Shown here: piece after piece, positions 44,388 through 55,700 of the stretch | Position numbering within the stretch: position 1 is the first letter of the stretch | Layout: each line of letters starts with the position of its first letter | NCBI RefSeq assembly: GCF_003573695.1 | Contig: NC_039359.1 | Location: 94,485,275 to 94,549,274, forward strand | DNA from: Papaver somniferum | Lineage: Eukaryota > Streptophyta > Magnoliopsida > Ranunculales > Papaveraceae | Length of the DNA stretch: 64,000 bases | Direction of reading: 5' to 3' | The notes under the pieces: model-generated | Seen by the model: only the letters and a program-made list of their open reading frames with translations | Database searches by the model: none | What the model was told of the DNA's origin: nothing | Position numbers and translations under genes: made by a program

Positions 44388-44490
44388 TTCTTCTCGTGTA
44401 GAAATTAGAACACAGCTTTATAAAGATAGAACTCATGTACTGAACTAAAATTCCCTCCAATACATTATTTCTCGTTTCAAAAAAAAAAAA
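44388..44490 (+). other. LINE 3' end and poly(A)
   Basis: A short 3' untranslated stretch ends in an A run (about 44478-44490). It marks the LINE 3' terminus and fixes the border with host DNA. A matching target duplication could not be located because the 5' end is unclear. Confidence 0.7.
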
Positions 44491-44758
44491 ATGACTTTTC
44501 TTTGAAAAAAATAAAAATCAAAACACCTCGCAACTCGCAAGTTGTCCTCAAGTTACGTGCTTGTTTGGACTTTGGAGGGCTTTCCAGCTGCGGGCCTGGT
44601 GTGGGCACTAGGTATTTTGAGAACAAACACAAGGTCGTCTTCATTTCTCTGGCAAGTTGGAAACTTAAAAGTCTAAAATCTCTCACTAAAACAAGAAGAA
44701 CGAAATTAAAATTTTCAAAAGCTGAAAACCCCTCATTTTTGATACTATTTCATCACCC
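44491..44758 (+). promoter_or_regulatory. Upstream region of the CCDC22-like gene
   Basis: 268 bp between the LINE poly(A) and the start codon. It must contain what is left of the promoter and 5' leader. I see no convincing TATA box. Any more distal control sequence would lie beyond the LINE. Confidence 0.4.
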
Positions 44759-47700
44759 ATGGACGAAGCTCAAGAAATTCTCATCAATTCACTTGTGAAC
44801 TCTGGTATTACTCTCCCAGCTGGAGTTTTCAAGATCAAAGACCTTACAGAAACTGCATTGGTTTCGATCTGTTCTCAATCTCTTCGTCAGATCGGCAACT
44901 CTCTATTGTTTCCAACTTCATTACCGGATTCTATGGCGGAAAGGTTCAAGATATGTTCAGAAATCTCTTCTGCTGTGAAAAAAATTAGGGTATAGAGGAG
45001 ATATGAGCTTCAATCAGGTACTACTACTGTTACTTCAGTTTTCTTAATAAATGATAAATATTAGAATGCTTTGTTTGATTTTTAAACAAACGTCTATCAA
45101 TAGGATTCTGATTTACTGAAAGGAACTATTTGAACTTCTCGATTCACTGATCAAGTTAGATTACTATGCTTAAGCCATGTAATTGTGTACTTAGCTAATA
45201 CTAGTAACCACATTAGTCTTTTAGATGCAATCAAGAAGCCGAAATCATGAGACCATCTTGTTAATTCGAGATCATTTTTATGTCAATCTACGTGATCATG
45301 TGAGTAATTTCATTTATTCATATCCAGTCTAATTTGTTTTAGTAGCATTTGGGTTCTTACAAGTGAACTCGGTCTCTTGCTAGTTCATGTTTTTATGCTT
45401 ATGTTTGTCTAGCTGTCCTACTACTGCTTCTTCTGATTTGATTGCAATGTATATCATTCTGAAATTATTCTTAAAAGCAGAATATATGTGTTGCTTACGG
45501 CAGTTCCTGTATCCTTCTGAGGAGGACTCCTATAAGTTGGTCAGATTTTTGGTAGATAAGCTGTCTGGAATATCAAAAGGTGGAAAAGAAGCTGACTTGA
45601 ATGAGCGTGTTGCGAGATTGGTTGTGGAACCAAGAGTGAAAGAAGAGGTCCGAGACTCCTCAAGTACTGCTAATGATGAGCTTATTATCAACGATCCACT
45701 TGATGCTTCTTTACCTCTGCAGTGGAATGATGAGCCTGCTATTGCAAGTTTATCAAAATCAGAATCACTTGAATCATCTGCAGAGGATGCAGGATACGGA
45801 AAAGAGGGGAAAATTATGGAAAAGTCTTCAGAGATATTCAAGGTGGCTGCTGATTCACCACCTCAAGTAAATGATAATGCTACGAAACTTAAGCAGAAAC
45901 TGGCCTCTCTTCAAGCAAGATCATCCAGGGTAAGTTGAAACCATAGATATATGAATTGAACCAGAGGATTTTCTGTTTCTGACAGTGATTCTGACCCGTT
46001 TCTCAAAGATTTTGCAAATAAAAATAAAGCTAATTAGGCGGAAGGAGTCAGAAGGACCAAAAACTTAAGTCATAGTTTTTGAGACACAAATGTTTTCTTT
46101 TCAGTAAAAAGGACCACAAAGTAAACTTCAGTGTGCATACCTCAGGTTTTTGTATGCACACCAAAAATGTGTATCCTTTACTGATTTGGGGATGCATTCT
46201 GAAACTTTTGGTTTTGGTCCTTTGTAGCATATTTGTTGCAAATATGACTAGGAGTATATTATGAGAAAGAGACAGCAATAATGGGTCATGATTCTTTTCT
46301 TTCCTTTTTCAAATCCAAACTGGTTACAGACTCTTGATTGGCTTGTTTCACTGATTGTCTTCAGTTAGAAAGTAGCATCAAAGAGTTACGAAGCCAAGAA
46401 ACGATGCTGCTGAAAGCAGTGGCAGAAAAAATTTCAGAATCTCATCTTCTAGAGGTGGACAACGAGTTGTTGAAAAGGGCAATAAGAGTGACATCAGATG
46501 AGCAGCATCCTGTGGACTTCCATATTGAAGACCTAACTAAACAATTAGAATCAAGAAGGCAGACTCTTCTGCAACTGGAGGCGCAATGGTAATACTCATT
46601 TCTTCTCTTGGAAATCAACATTTTTCTACCTTACACCAATTTTAATTATTTGGGGACAATTTCGAGAAATATATGATTGGTGTCAAAGAAAGAAATGGTT
46701 TATGAAATGCTGAACTGTTCAAACCTCTTTCATTTTGAATGAAATACTGTTTATTTGTGGAAGGAAAAAACTAAGCTGCCCATGTCCTACAGGGATGCAG
46801 TTGAAAAATCTCTCTTGGAGAAAAAAAGAAGCCTCGAGGAATCACGCAACATGCAAAATCCAGAAGTGCTGGAAAAACTTCATAAGGTGCATGAAATCGA
46901 GCCTGAAACAGAGGCAATCAGATCTGAAATCAGAAAGAGGTATTTTAACTTCAAGACATAATCTTATTAAATACAGTAATAAAGTAAATCTCTTTCATCT
47001 GTGTCCAACTAATTAAAAATTTAAGGAACTACCGGTTTCAAAATAAATCCGAGGGCAAAGGTTTATTGGAGCATGAGATATTGTTTGAACTATTTGCAGT
47101 TGATAAACTAAGAAGCAAAATTCTTTTCCGTTACCAAAGATGTCTTTTTAATGAGACATCGAGGAAGATTACCTTCACAGTTCTGATCTCCTTACACTGT
47201 GTTGATAATAAGAGAATAAAATAATTATACAATTTTTTTTAGCAGATTCAGTGATTTTTTGTGCCCATGTGATTCAAACACTCAGTGGTACTATTTTAAC
47301 TTGTTGACTGACTAATGATTCAGAGAGGAAGAACTGTCCAGACTTACGGTGGAGCTTAAGAGCCAACCCAAAGGTGCATCAAGAAAATCCTATATTCAGA
47401 GGATAACAGAGATTACTAAAAACAGCAGGAAACAAGATGCAGACATTGAGCGCATCTTGAAAGAAACACATGAGCTTCAGTTAGAGAGCAATTCCATTCA
47501 AGACCGTCTTCATCGAACTTTCACAGTAGTTGATGAGACTGTGTTCAGGTATGATTTGTTGGATAGTGTAAGTTATCGTTTACTGTAGCTTTTAATGTAT
47601 GACAGTAAAGTCAAGTTCTATATATGTGCTGTTTTTGTTGGGACGCAATTTAAATAAAGTTAAAACGTTATTGCCGCCTAGCCGATTACGCCCTTATCAT

Positions 47701-48186
47701 TTTAAGTGAGACTACCACAGAAACCTTGTTGGAGATGGTTAAATTTATTACATGGAGAAATATAATCTACTTCCAAATGCATGTTGAAGCTTCTCAGTTT
47801 GGTCTAATGGTTAATCGTTACCTACAAGTTTGCTTATAATATGGAAATAGAAAGGAAAAAAAAAAACGAAAATAGTGGAAAGTTTTACTTCGATACTTTA
47901 CTGAGATTGAGATTTGTGTTGTTTCTTGTGTAGGGATGCAAAAAAAGACCCAGTTAGGCGGCAAGCTTATTTGCTACTGACTAGCATCCACGAGAGTTTT
48001 GATTTGTTATCCCAGAAAATCCTAGCAACTGATAGAGCAAGAAGAGCAGTAACTGAACAAGAAGCAAAGCTTGCAAAGATGGCCTCTAACAGTTTAAACA
48101 TGTACAAGCTGCAAGCAGATCTTGACGCCATCAGGAGGGAAAATGAGTTCCTTGAACAACAACAGCAACCGCTCAGAGATGCATAA
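44759..48186 (+). pseudogene. CCDC22: CCDC22-like coiled-coil protein gene, one frameshift
   Basis: Six coding exons: 44759-45017, 45504-45929, 46365-46588, 46793-46939, 47324-47548, 47934-48186, all with GT/AG borders and consistent phase. The product would be about 510 residues. The N-terminus MDEAQEILINSLVNSG and QFLYPSEEDSYKLVRFL (exon 1/2 joint) match the calponin-homology-like NN-CH region of CCDC22. Exon 4 has KSLLEKKRSLEES; exons 3-6 are coiled coil. In animals CCDC22 is part of the CCC/Commander complex in endosomal recycling; a similar role in plants is inference. Exon 1 has a run of seven A (44977-44983): as written it leads to TAG at 44993, but one A fewer gives LGYRGDMSFNQ and rejoins exon 2. 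It is either a pseudogene or a homopolymer error; all else looks functional. Confidence 0.82.
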
Positions 48187-48517
48187 ACTGAACATCCATG
48201 TGAATTTATTTCTTATATTGGACAATACTTATGTACGTGTCAATCATCATTACATAAACTACAGCATGCCAAAGCATAACAACCTTAGGCTTTTGGATTG
48301 CAAGTTGTAAATTTGTAGATTTTTACCATCGAGCCAGTACAGTAAAATCTGGTCAGAGAAACTGGAGTAGGAGCTGTAGTAGTATTGCGGAAGCAAAAAA
48401 CAGTTGGGATCTGGCGCCAAGACCGATAATACGTCCTCTCACTTTATCCAAAACTTGATTTTCAGTTTCCCAGACGAAGACAACTTTTTCTGTCCCAAAA
48501 CTTCACGATTTATAAAT

Positions 48518-48627
48518 GGGATACCAGTCCTACTAAGTGATGATACCATTTCATCGATCTAACGGTCAGGATCGATGAAATTTTTTGTGTTATATGAAAC
48601 GGTATCAGCACTTAGAACTGGTATCCC
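48518..48627. mobile_element. 110-bp palindromic MITE
   Basis: The ends GGGATACCAGTCCTA and its near complement (TTAGAACTGGTATCCC) fold into one long hairpin with a second paired block (TTTCATCGATC / GATCGATGAAA). The flanks TTTATAAAT and TGCATAAAT match at 7 of 9 positions, which would fit a Mutator-like origin. It lies 206 bp upstream of the SKP1-like start codon. Confidence 0.65.
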
Positions 48628-48699
48628 TGCATAAATCATGCAAAATTTAGCAATCCTCCTAATCCAAAATTTAGCAATCCTTCCTACTTCTAGAATCCG

Positions 48700-48832
48700 A
48701 AAGGCTTTTATATATATATATATATCTTTGAGCAAAGGAATTGGGTTCTCACATTCGATTCATTCTTGTCTGCTTTTCTTCTCTGTTCATAAAAGTTCTT
48801 ATTGTCCTTTTAAACTTTGTTCGAAATAGGTC
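48700..48832 (+). promoter_or_regulatory. Probable promoter and leader of the SKP1-like gene
   Basis: A TTTTATATATATATATATAT run at about 48707-48726 could serve as TATA box. It is followed by a CT-rich leader (cttgtctgcttttcttctctg). The start codon is at 48833. Confidence 0.4.
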
Positions 48833-49283
48833 ATGTCGACTTCAAAGATGGTAACCTTGAGGAGTTCTGATGGAGAAGCTTTTGAAGTTACTGAAGATGT
48901 TGCTCTTCAATCTCAAACAATTAAGCATATGGTCGAAGAAGATTGTGCCGACAACGGCATACCTTTGCCCAATGTAACAAGCAAGATTTTGGCTAAAGTT
49001 ATTGAGTACTGATGTCCAAAGTCCTCTAGATGACGATGGTAAAGCTGAGGAAGAAGAAAAACTTAAGACCTGGGATGCTGAGTTGCTACATTTTTTCGAT
49101 ATGGTTTTGGCAGCAAACTACTTGAATATTAAGAACTTATTGGACTTGACTTGCCAGGAAATTGCGGATATGATCAAGGGAAAGACACCGGAGGAAATTC
49201 GCAAGACGTTCAATATTAAGAATGACTTCACCCCTGAGGAAGAGGAGGAGGTCAGAAGGGAGAACCAGTGGGCTTTTGAATGA
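48833..49283 (+). pseudogene. SKP1/ASK-like gene with a small frame-breaking deletion
   Basis: Single-exon frame starting [19 protein letters not shown], the N-terminal BTB/POZ-like fold of SKP1, continuing to LAKVIEY then TGA at 49010. The rest follows in another frame: [20 protein letters not shown], then [20 protein letters not shown] and a perfectly canonical C-terminus ending ENQWAFE, which binds F-box proteins. SKP1 links CUL1 to F-box proteins in SCF ubiquitin ligases. The expected EYCK(K/R)HVQ shows that about 8 bases are missing at 49011, so the copy as written is non-functional. An intron here is unlikely because no GT/AG pair fits. ASK genes are multicopy in plants, so loss of one is tolerable. 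Confidence 0.82.
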
Positions 49284-49777
49284 TATGTTTACTGTGTTAT
49301 GTTACTTTTCAAGCATAAGCATGTTGTTTTACTGTATTTCTAGGTTTTCTTAAAGAATTGTTCCTTTTTTTTTTTCTTTTACAAAATTCCAATCTAACTC
49401 TTTCTCTAAAATTTTAAATTGATCCAGTTTAAATCCATATAATCTAATCATACTTCTATAATTAGTTTACTGTATTACCGATGATAAACAAATAATAACA
49501 CAAAAACATTTTAGCAATTAACAGAAATATATGGACAAGGGACTATGAGATTTACTTAAGGATAACCTTATTCTGTCTCTTTCCAGCAGTCCCCAAAAAA
49601 ATATGGGTAGTGCCCAAAAAATGATTCACCTTTTACATATTTACATGCTCCAATAAGGCCAATGCTGCATCTTCATCTTGATGCTTTCCCTCCTTCCATA
49701 ACATTTCTTCTTCAAAAATCCCTAGATTAACTGGGTACTCTTTGTTCTATGAGTCGCAAGAATTTTTATACCATATT
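49284..49777. other. Tail-to-tail spacer between the SKP1-like and GIP1-like genes
   Basis: 494 bp, AT-rich, containing the 3' untranslated regions of the convergent genes. On the plus strand a T/C-rich run follows the SKP1-like stop (49360-49382). No coding sequence is seen. Confidence 0.6.
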
Positions 49778-52700
49778 TCAGTAATTATTGGTCCAGTTGA
49801 TTGGAGCACGTTGAGGCTGTTGATAAATACCAGTTGTGGGTCCCAAAATTTCTACACCCCCAGCCATTTGGGACTGTTGCAGCAGTGGATGCACAGATGC
49901 AGCAGAGACCGTCTGTGCGGGGTGATATACTCCACCAAATGCACTATGGCCGCCTTGTGGTGGGAAGGTAACATGCTGCCCTTGCGGAGAAAGATTGTAG
50001 AATGAGCTAGCCTGCATTCCAGAAATGTCACGGCTCGGTGCGGGAACCCAGACAGCTGAGCCTTCACTCTGTAGACAAAAAGCTCACAGTTATCAGCAAA
50101 TACCTTCATCTTCCAGATGATAAGTAAAATTAACTCGCACCATATCTCGTATTTTAAAAATGTATTTCAACTAGGTTAAGAACATTTTACTAGAATAGAT
50201 TGGCCTAACAAAATATGAACAGCAGGGTCCTGATTTACTTGAACTGCCAATTTAAAAATCGCTAACACAATCAATTACTTTAAGCTGATGAAAGCCAACA
50301 TACTTGTTTAGAAAAATAGACAGCAACTTCCAAAATTGATTTAACAACTTCCATGTAAATATAAGAAAAAAAGTTACGAGTTGCAAAGTCCCACACCACA
50401 AGCAATGGGGGAAAGTAATATCCATAATTTTCTCGAATTATTAACTAACACATGCAATTTCCACTAATATATACTAGAAAGCGAACTGCAATCAAGAAAA
50501 AAGAAACAAAAACAGACCTGTTGTCCGGTGATATAGACATTATTTTCCTTGCTCTGAGGTGCAGCACGATCCTCACTGCCATTTGAGTTAGCAGCAGTCG
50601 TAGCTGGACTAGGACCATAACCAGCTGAGGAGGAACTATATGGTCCATAACCGGTTGGAATTCCGATATGGGCTGAATTTCCTGTATTAGTTCCAGGTTT
50701 ATAGTGTGGAAAGGAGTATTTGATGCCACTGGCAGCTGCAGGAGATGGATATACACTGCCAGTGGGAGGTTGCTGAGGGAAAGCAGGGTTGCTCAAGAAA
50801 TGGTGAATTGTTGGAGGTGGTACATAGAATGGGGAGAAAAATTGGCTATATGGAATGTAATTAGGAGGATAATGGGACAATACACCGGCAGGTTGCCGAA
50901 AAACAGGAACTGATTGCTGGGTCATAGGTACAGAGCTCTGCATCACTCCGGCAGCCTGGGTCACAAGTGGGGTTGGACCAGCTGTAGATAGAACCATAGA
51001 ATTCCCACTCTGCATTTGATCATGCACACAAGCATTAAAAAATGGGAACGAAATATGAAGACAGCGAACGGGAAAGTAAATTAGCAAATCCAATGACATG
51101 TAGATATTAGCATTCAAGAGAGAATACATAGCTTAAAAAGTTCAGTAAAAACTTTACTTTCAGCCTCTGAAAAGAAAATTGTACAGTACTTCCTAGCAAA
51201 TGATATGCATTAATTAATATAAACTATGAAGAAAACTGGATAAAGAAAACTGGATAAGTCATAAACAGCATAAAAGTTATGTTCCTTACTCCCATCTCAA
51301 TAGCACATCATCAAAATGAGATGAAATTATGGTTTAACAATTCAAATGAACCCCGCAAACTTTGTCCTTGCCATATCAAAAAATCAAGAACATTATTCAG
51401 GAATGTACAGCTAATACAAGTTCACTTGTCAAACGAGATGGTTGATTTATTTCAAATGAGACTACCAACTACCAAGTCTTTCTGAAAACACTTGGAATGC
51501 CACATTCGCAGTATCTGTTTTTCTAATTAATGAATAGATTATTTTTACTTGCACTAGTACTTCATCTCTAAAGAAGGCGCCCATTACCATCAGCACCAAG
51601 ACGGTATAAATGGGTATGGATCAAATGGTTGCTAGACCTGAATGGCATTCAAGTATCTGAAGGTTATGAAACAGACTACGACAATATAAGCTGTTCAAAA
51701 TTTGCAAAGGTGTCGGCAAAGTGCTAATATACGTGTCAGTCAAATCAAATATTTTTAAGAGAGGGAATATGGTAGGAACTAAAATGCAACCCGGAAAGTG
51801 CTAAGAGTCCAGATACTAGAAAGTGCTAAGAGTAATAAGTAATAACACTATATATGAACAAATAACTCGCTAGAAGCATGATATATGTTATAAACATGAA
51901 GCACCGTTTGATAAAAAGAAGAACAACAAACAAACATAGAGCAACAAGCTCATCAATAAAGAATTTAGCGCTTACGACGAAGCCTGGAAGACGGGAGACA
52001 TCACGTGCCTGAGGCTCGGAGCTATCAAATGGAGCAAACTGAGTTCCTAGCATAGGTGGCATCAACCCGAAAGTGGAGTAAGTTGGTGCAGTATGAACGA
52101 CAGAATAATGAGGACCCACGGGTGGCTGAGCCATCTCTGGCTTGGAGTGGTCGTATTCAGGCACTGCAGTTTCTGCATCTCCGGGAGTTGAATTTTCTGG
52201 TATGTTCCTCGGAGACTGTGCATCATTATGATAATCTCCTTCATCAGAGTTTGGGGACGTATTTTGAATGCTGCATAAAACAGTGAAGCTAAAATGAGAA
52301 GAAAATATGTGAATAGTGTGAGACAAAAGACGCTAATTTGGTTGTGGATCCCCCATTGAGGAACACATTCCGCTGTATATGTCATGGTGGCGTTCAAACT
52401 GAAACCACACACCCATACCGCAATCAAACACCAACTTAGTAGATAAATATTAAACTGAACTGCAAATGAGAAATAAGTAAACTGTGAGGACCTTGATGAA
52501 TGTTCCTCGTCAGCTTCTTCAATCCCTTCGGAGGTTTCAGATACAGGTGTACGGCTCTTGTTACTGCCGTAGAAATCACCATAGTTCACAACAAAGTTGG
52601 CATCAAAGCTTCCAAAACTCAAGCCAGATCTTTCAGCTTCAGCAACTTGGAGATGGTTTGGAATGATAACATGCTGCCCATGCGAAAAATGCAACTCTTG

Positions 52701-55700
52701 TAACTTCTTCTGCAGGTTTGAGGTTTCAGTCTCAGAAGAAGAGGCACCGACTGTAGGCAATGATTCGGCACCAGCTTCGGCTTCATATGTGCCAATGGCT
52801 CGAAACACTACGGCTGGATTAGGGGTTATTGGTTTTGGTTTCCACTCCTTAATCGGCCCTACAGCTGAAAACAAAAAGTAAAATAGCCATTGTTTAACTT
52901 CAAGAAGGATTATTCACTAGTTTAAACCATTAGTTTCTATGAATACAATTTTATAAGCAGTTATAGATTACTTAAAGTAAAATAAAAAGAGCTCAAATCG
53001 ACCAAGTTGTGCGCAATATCTGCAACAGGACAAAACATCGCCAATGAAGATAGGGAAGCATTAACATAAAAATCAATATGTTATTGTACCTTAGCGAAAA
53101 ATCTCCTACAACAAGTGGGAATCGCAAATTCAATAGAGAAAGGGAAAAGGGAGGAAGATAAGGAAAAGAGAAGAACTGGGATAATTTATACTATTAATAT
53201 AACTTTGGCTTAACAAATTCTTTGGAGAACTTATTTTCTGCAGCGCAGTTCAATATGATAACCAAAAGCTTTATTAGCTACCTGTTTTTCCTACTGGTGC
53301 ATACATGAATGGGAAAAGAGCTATACTTCGGCTGAAAAGTAATAAGTGTCAGCTATACTACCTTTCTGAGAGGCGATAAGTTGTTGCGACCTGCTACCAT
53401 AACTAGACGAAGGTCTACCAGCATAAACTCCACCAGGAATAGACGACAACGAAGGTTGTGATGATTCCAAGACCTGAGACTTTTCATCTCCCTGGAATTC
53501 GTTAGGAATCTTTTCAAGCATGAAAGAGTTTTCAAAGTCTGAAGTTGATTTTTCGTTCATCAATGGTGAAAACTGAGAAACGTTTGCATCATGAGACACG
53601 AGTTTGCCCACTTGATGATGATCTCCTACATTTGCGGAGGCGATCAATTTGCTCTCAGCAGGAACTACATGACTCGAAGAAACAACTGTTCGTTGATCAC
53701 CCATTTCATGGATAACTGTGCCAACAGCAACAGAAAGTCGTGAGTTGCTAAATGGTCTGCACAACACCTGAAGCCTAAGTTTTGAATCAGACAAAAATGT
53801 TGAGTGATTAGAACTTGGTGATCATTGCAGAGATGTACCTTTGACCGCATTGACAGGTGGTGGTAGTACACTCCCCAGCTTACTGGCACCAGAAACTGAA
53901 GTCTCTACAAGATGATTGGTGCCATGGCCTGCAGAGGCATTTCGAAGTCCATGAGCAGCATTATTTGGACCGTCATTTGTAGGTACTACAGAGCTGTGGC
54001 ATGAAATATACTGTCAGCAACATGTATAACAACATTACTCATCGCAGTAACTCTCACAGAGCAGATGTGTAAATTATTATTTTATATGCTAAAAGGTCAT
54101 CAAACTAGTGATCCGGGATCAAGGACGTAGAGCTCAGGACTTTGGCCCCTAGGATCTATTAGTATAGTTAGTATTTGGATTTTTTTACTACCATTATTGG
54201 TAGCATTATTATTATTATCATCATTATTTTTTTAGTATTAATTTTATTTCTCTTTGTGACTTCCAACATGGGTTTCATTTCTAACTCACCCCATATTGTT
54301 TGGGATTAAAGGCTTGCTGGTCGTTGTAAACAAACGAGAGTATAGATCAGGCAAATTAATTCGATTGGATCTCCCAACAATAAAAAGAAAAGGGAAAATA
54401 ACCTTGAATGAGAAATTGTTGCCTTATTTTCTATCTGCTGAGAAGGTGGCGTAGAAGCTGGTGCGACACCTTTGTCTGTTCCTTGACTGACTCCGTATTC
54501 CTTCCCAGCAGTCCTTCCACCAGCATCTAATAAACAGCAGATGAGTAACAGACTTAAGATTCGTATAGAAGGATACTAATGATAGCCGGCCACAAGAAAG
54601 AAAACTGAATGACATGCACAGGACATCTTGAAACTAACAAGTAACAAGCTTGACATGCATGAAGAACTTCGAACCTAGTTTGACAAGCTGTAGATATGAT
54701 TGAAACTCTAGCAAACATAGTACATTATGCTACAGATTACTGTAATGCATGAAGAGACTTCAAACCTAGCATGACAATTTGCAGATAAAAGCGAAACTCT
54801 AGCAAACATAGTATGCTATGCTAGAGATGTTCGAAATGACCGTAGAGACTTCAAAGCAGATACAACCAATACCCTACTAGAGATGTTTGCAAAGCATGAA
54901 GAGGCATCCAACCTAGTTTAATATGATTCGCAAATAAGTGAAACTCTAGCGACCATATCTATGCTGCGCTAGAGATGCCGTACACATACTTTCAACAAAA
55001 ACACTACAAATAGGAAGCAGATTTTATTTGCTTCTTTATGTTAAAAAAGAAGAAGAAGAAAAACATGTGAAAACAGTAATTACAATGTATATAGAAATAA
55101 ATGAATAATCCCTATTGAGAAGCAGTTGAAATTGCAAATGAGACACTGAGATTGAAAGCCAGTTATACCATGAACGATGTGACGAGTAGAATGGTTACCC
55201 CGACCCCCCCTACCCGCTCGTCCCTGTGGGCCTGGTCTCCACCTGGAATCCGAAGGTTCTCTGTTGCTCACATTCTGCAACAAAGAAAAAAATGGGGAAC
55301 TACAACATTAATATTTTAGGGGGGACATGAAGATGCATCAAGGAACATTTTTAGAACCAGAGGGAGGAAATGCTAGCTTGATCACGCATTTCAAATTCTA
55401 ATATATAATCTTGGCTAGAAATACAACTTGGGGCAAGATCAAGATTTTGAATATATTCTGTACTTAATGGTGATGCTTCAGAGTTTCTTACATTCAATCA
55501 ATCTCCTGAAAATGCATGCAAATGTGCTCTATTTAAGAACACTCACCAAGACTACAACTGTGTTATATTAAATGAAAAGAGGTTATCTTCTTGACAACAC
55601 ATAAAACTGTGTCTCTGATCACTTTAATCGAAGGAGTTGTTCTTTTTATGCAACTAGCAATAAGAAGTTTATACAGGGATTACCTAAAGTCTTAAGTACA

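Larger units (their letters stand above)
2111..44490 (+). mobile_element. L1-type LINE, exploded by nested insertions
   Basis: With the insertions removed, about 5.2 kb of LINE remains: 2111-2997, 22862-23934, 39423-41770 and 43352-44490. The pieces read in order as ORF1 (basic protein with CCHC knuckle), ORF2 endonuclease, reverse transcriptase, zinc-binding region and RNase H, then an A-rich 3' end at about 44477-44490. Target-site duplications at each break (AAGAG-like, GGTAC, TATTAATGT-like) show the breaks are insertions. Internal stops and shifts make it non-functional. An RNase H domain after the RT marks the plant L1 lineage. The true 5' end is uncertain because LTR-A at 1-2110 abuts it. 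Confidence 0.88.

Noticed and set aside
44985..45017. Alternative splice donor before the CCDC22 exon-1 stop
   Set aside because: The GTATAG after TTAGG could be a donor, but it would drop the conserved GYRGDMSFNQ segment that fits directly before FLYPSEED.
47790..47830. Possible tRNA-like stretch (GGTCTAATGGTTAATCG)
   Set aside because: A tRNA D-arm-like phrase only; no acceptor stem or T-arm around it.
53775..53838. A short intron removing the TGA in the GIP1-like exon
   Set aside because: It would be about 60 bp, below the usual plant minimum, and the best AG acceptor does not keep the frame used downstream.
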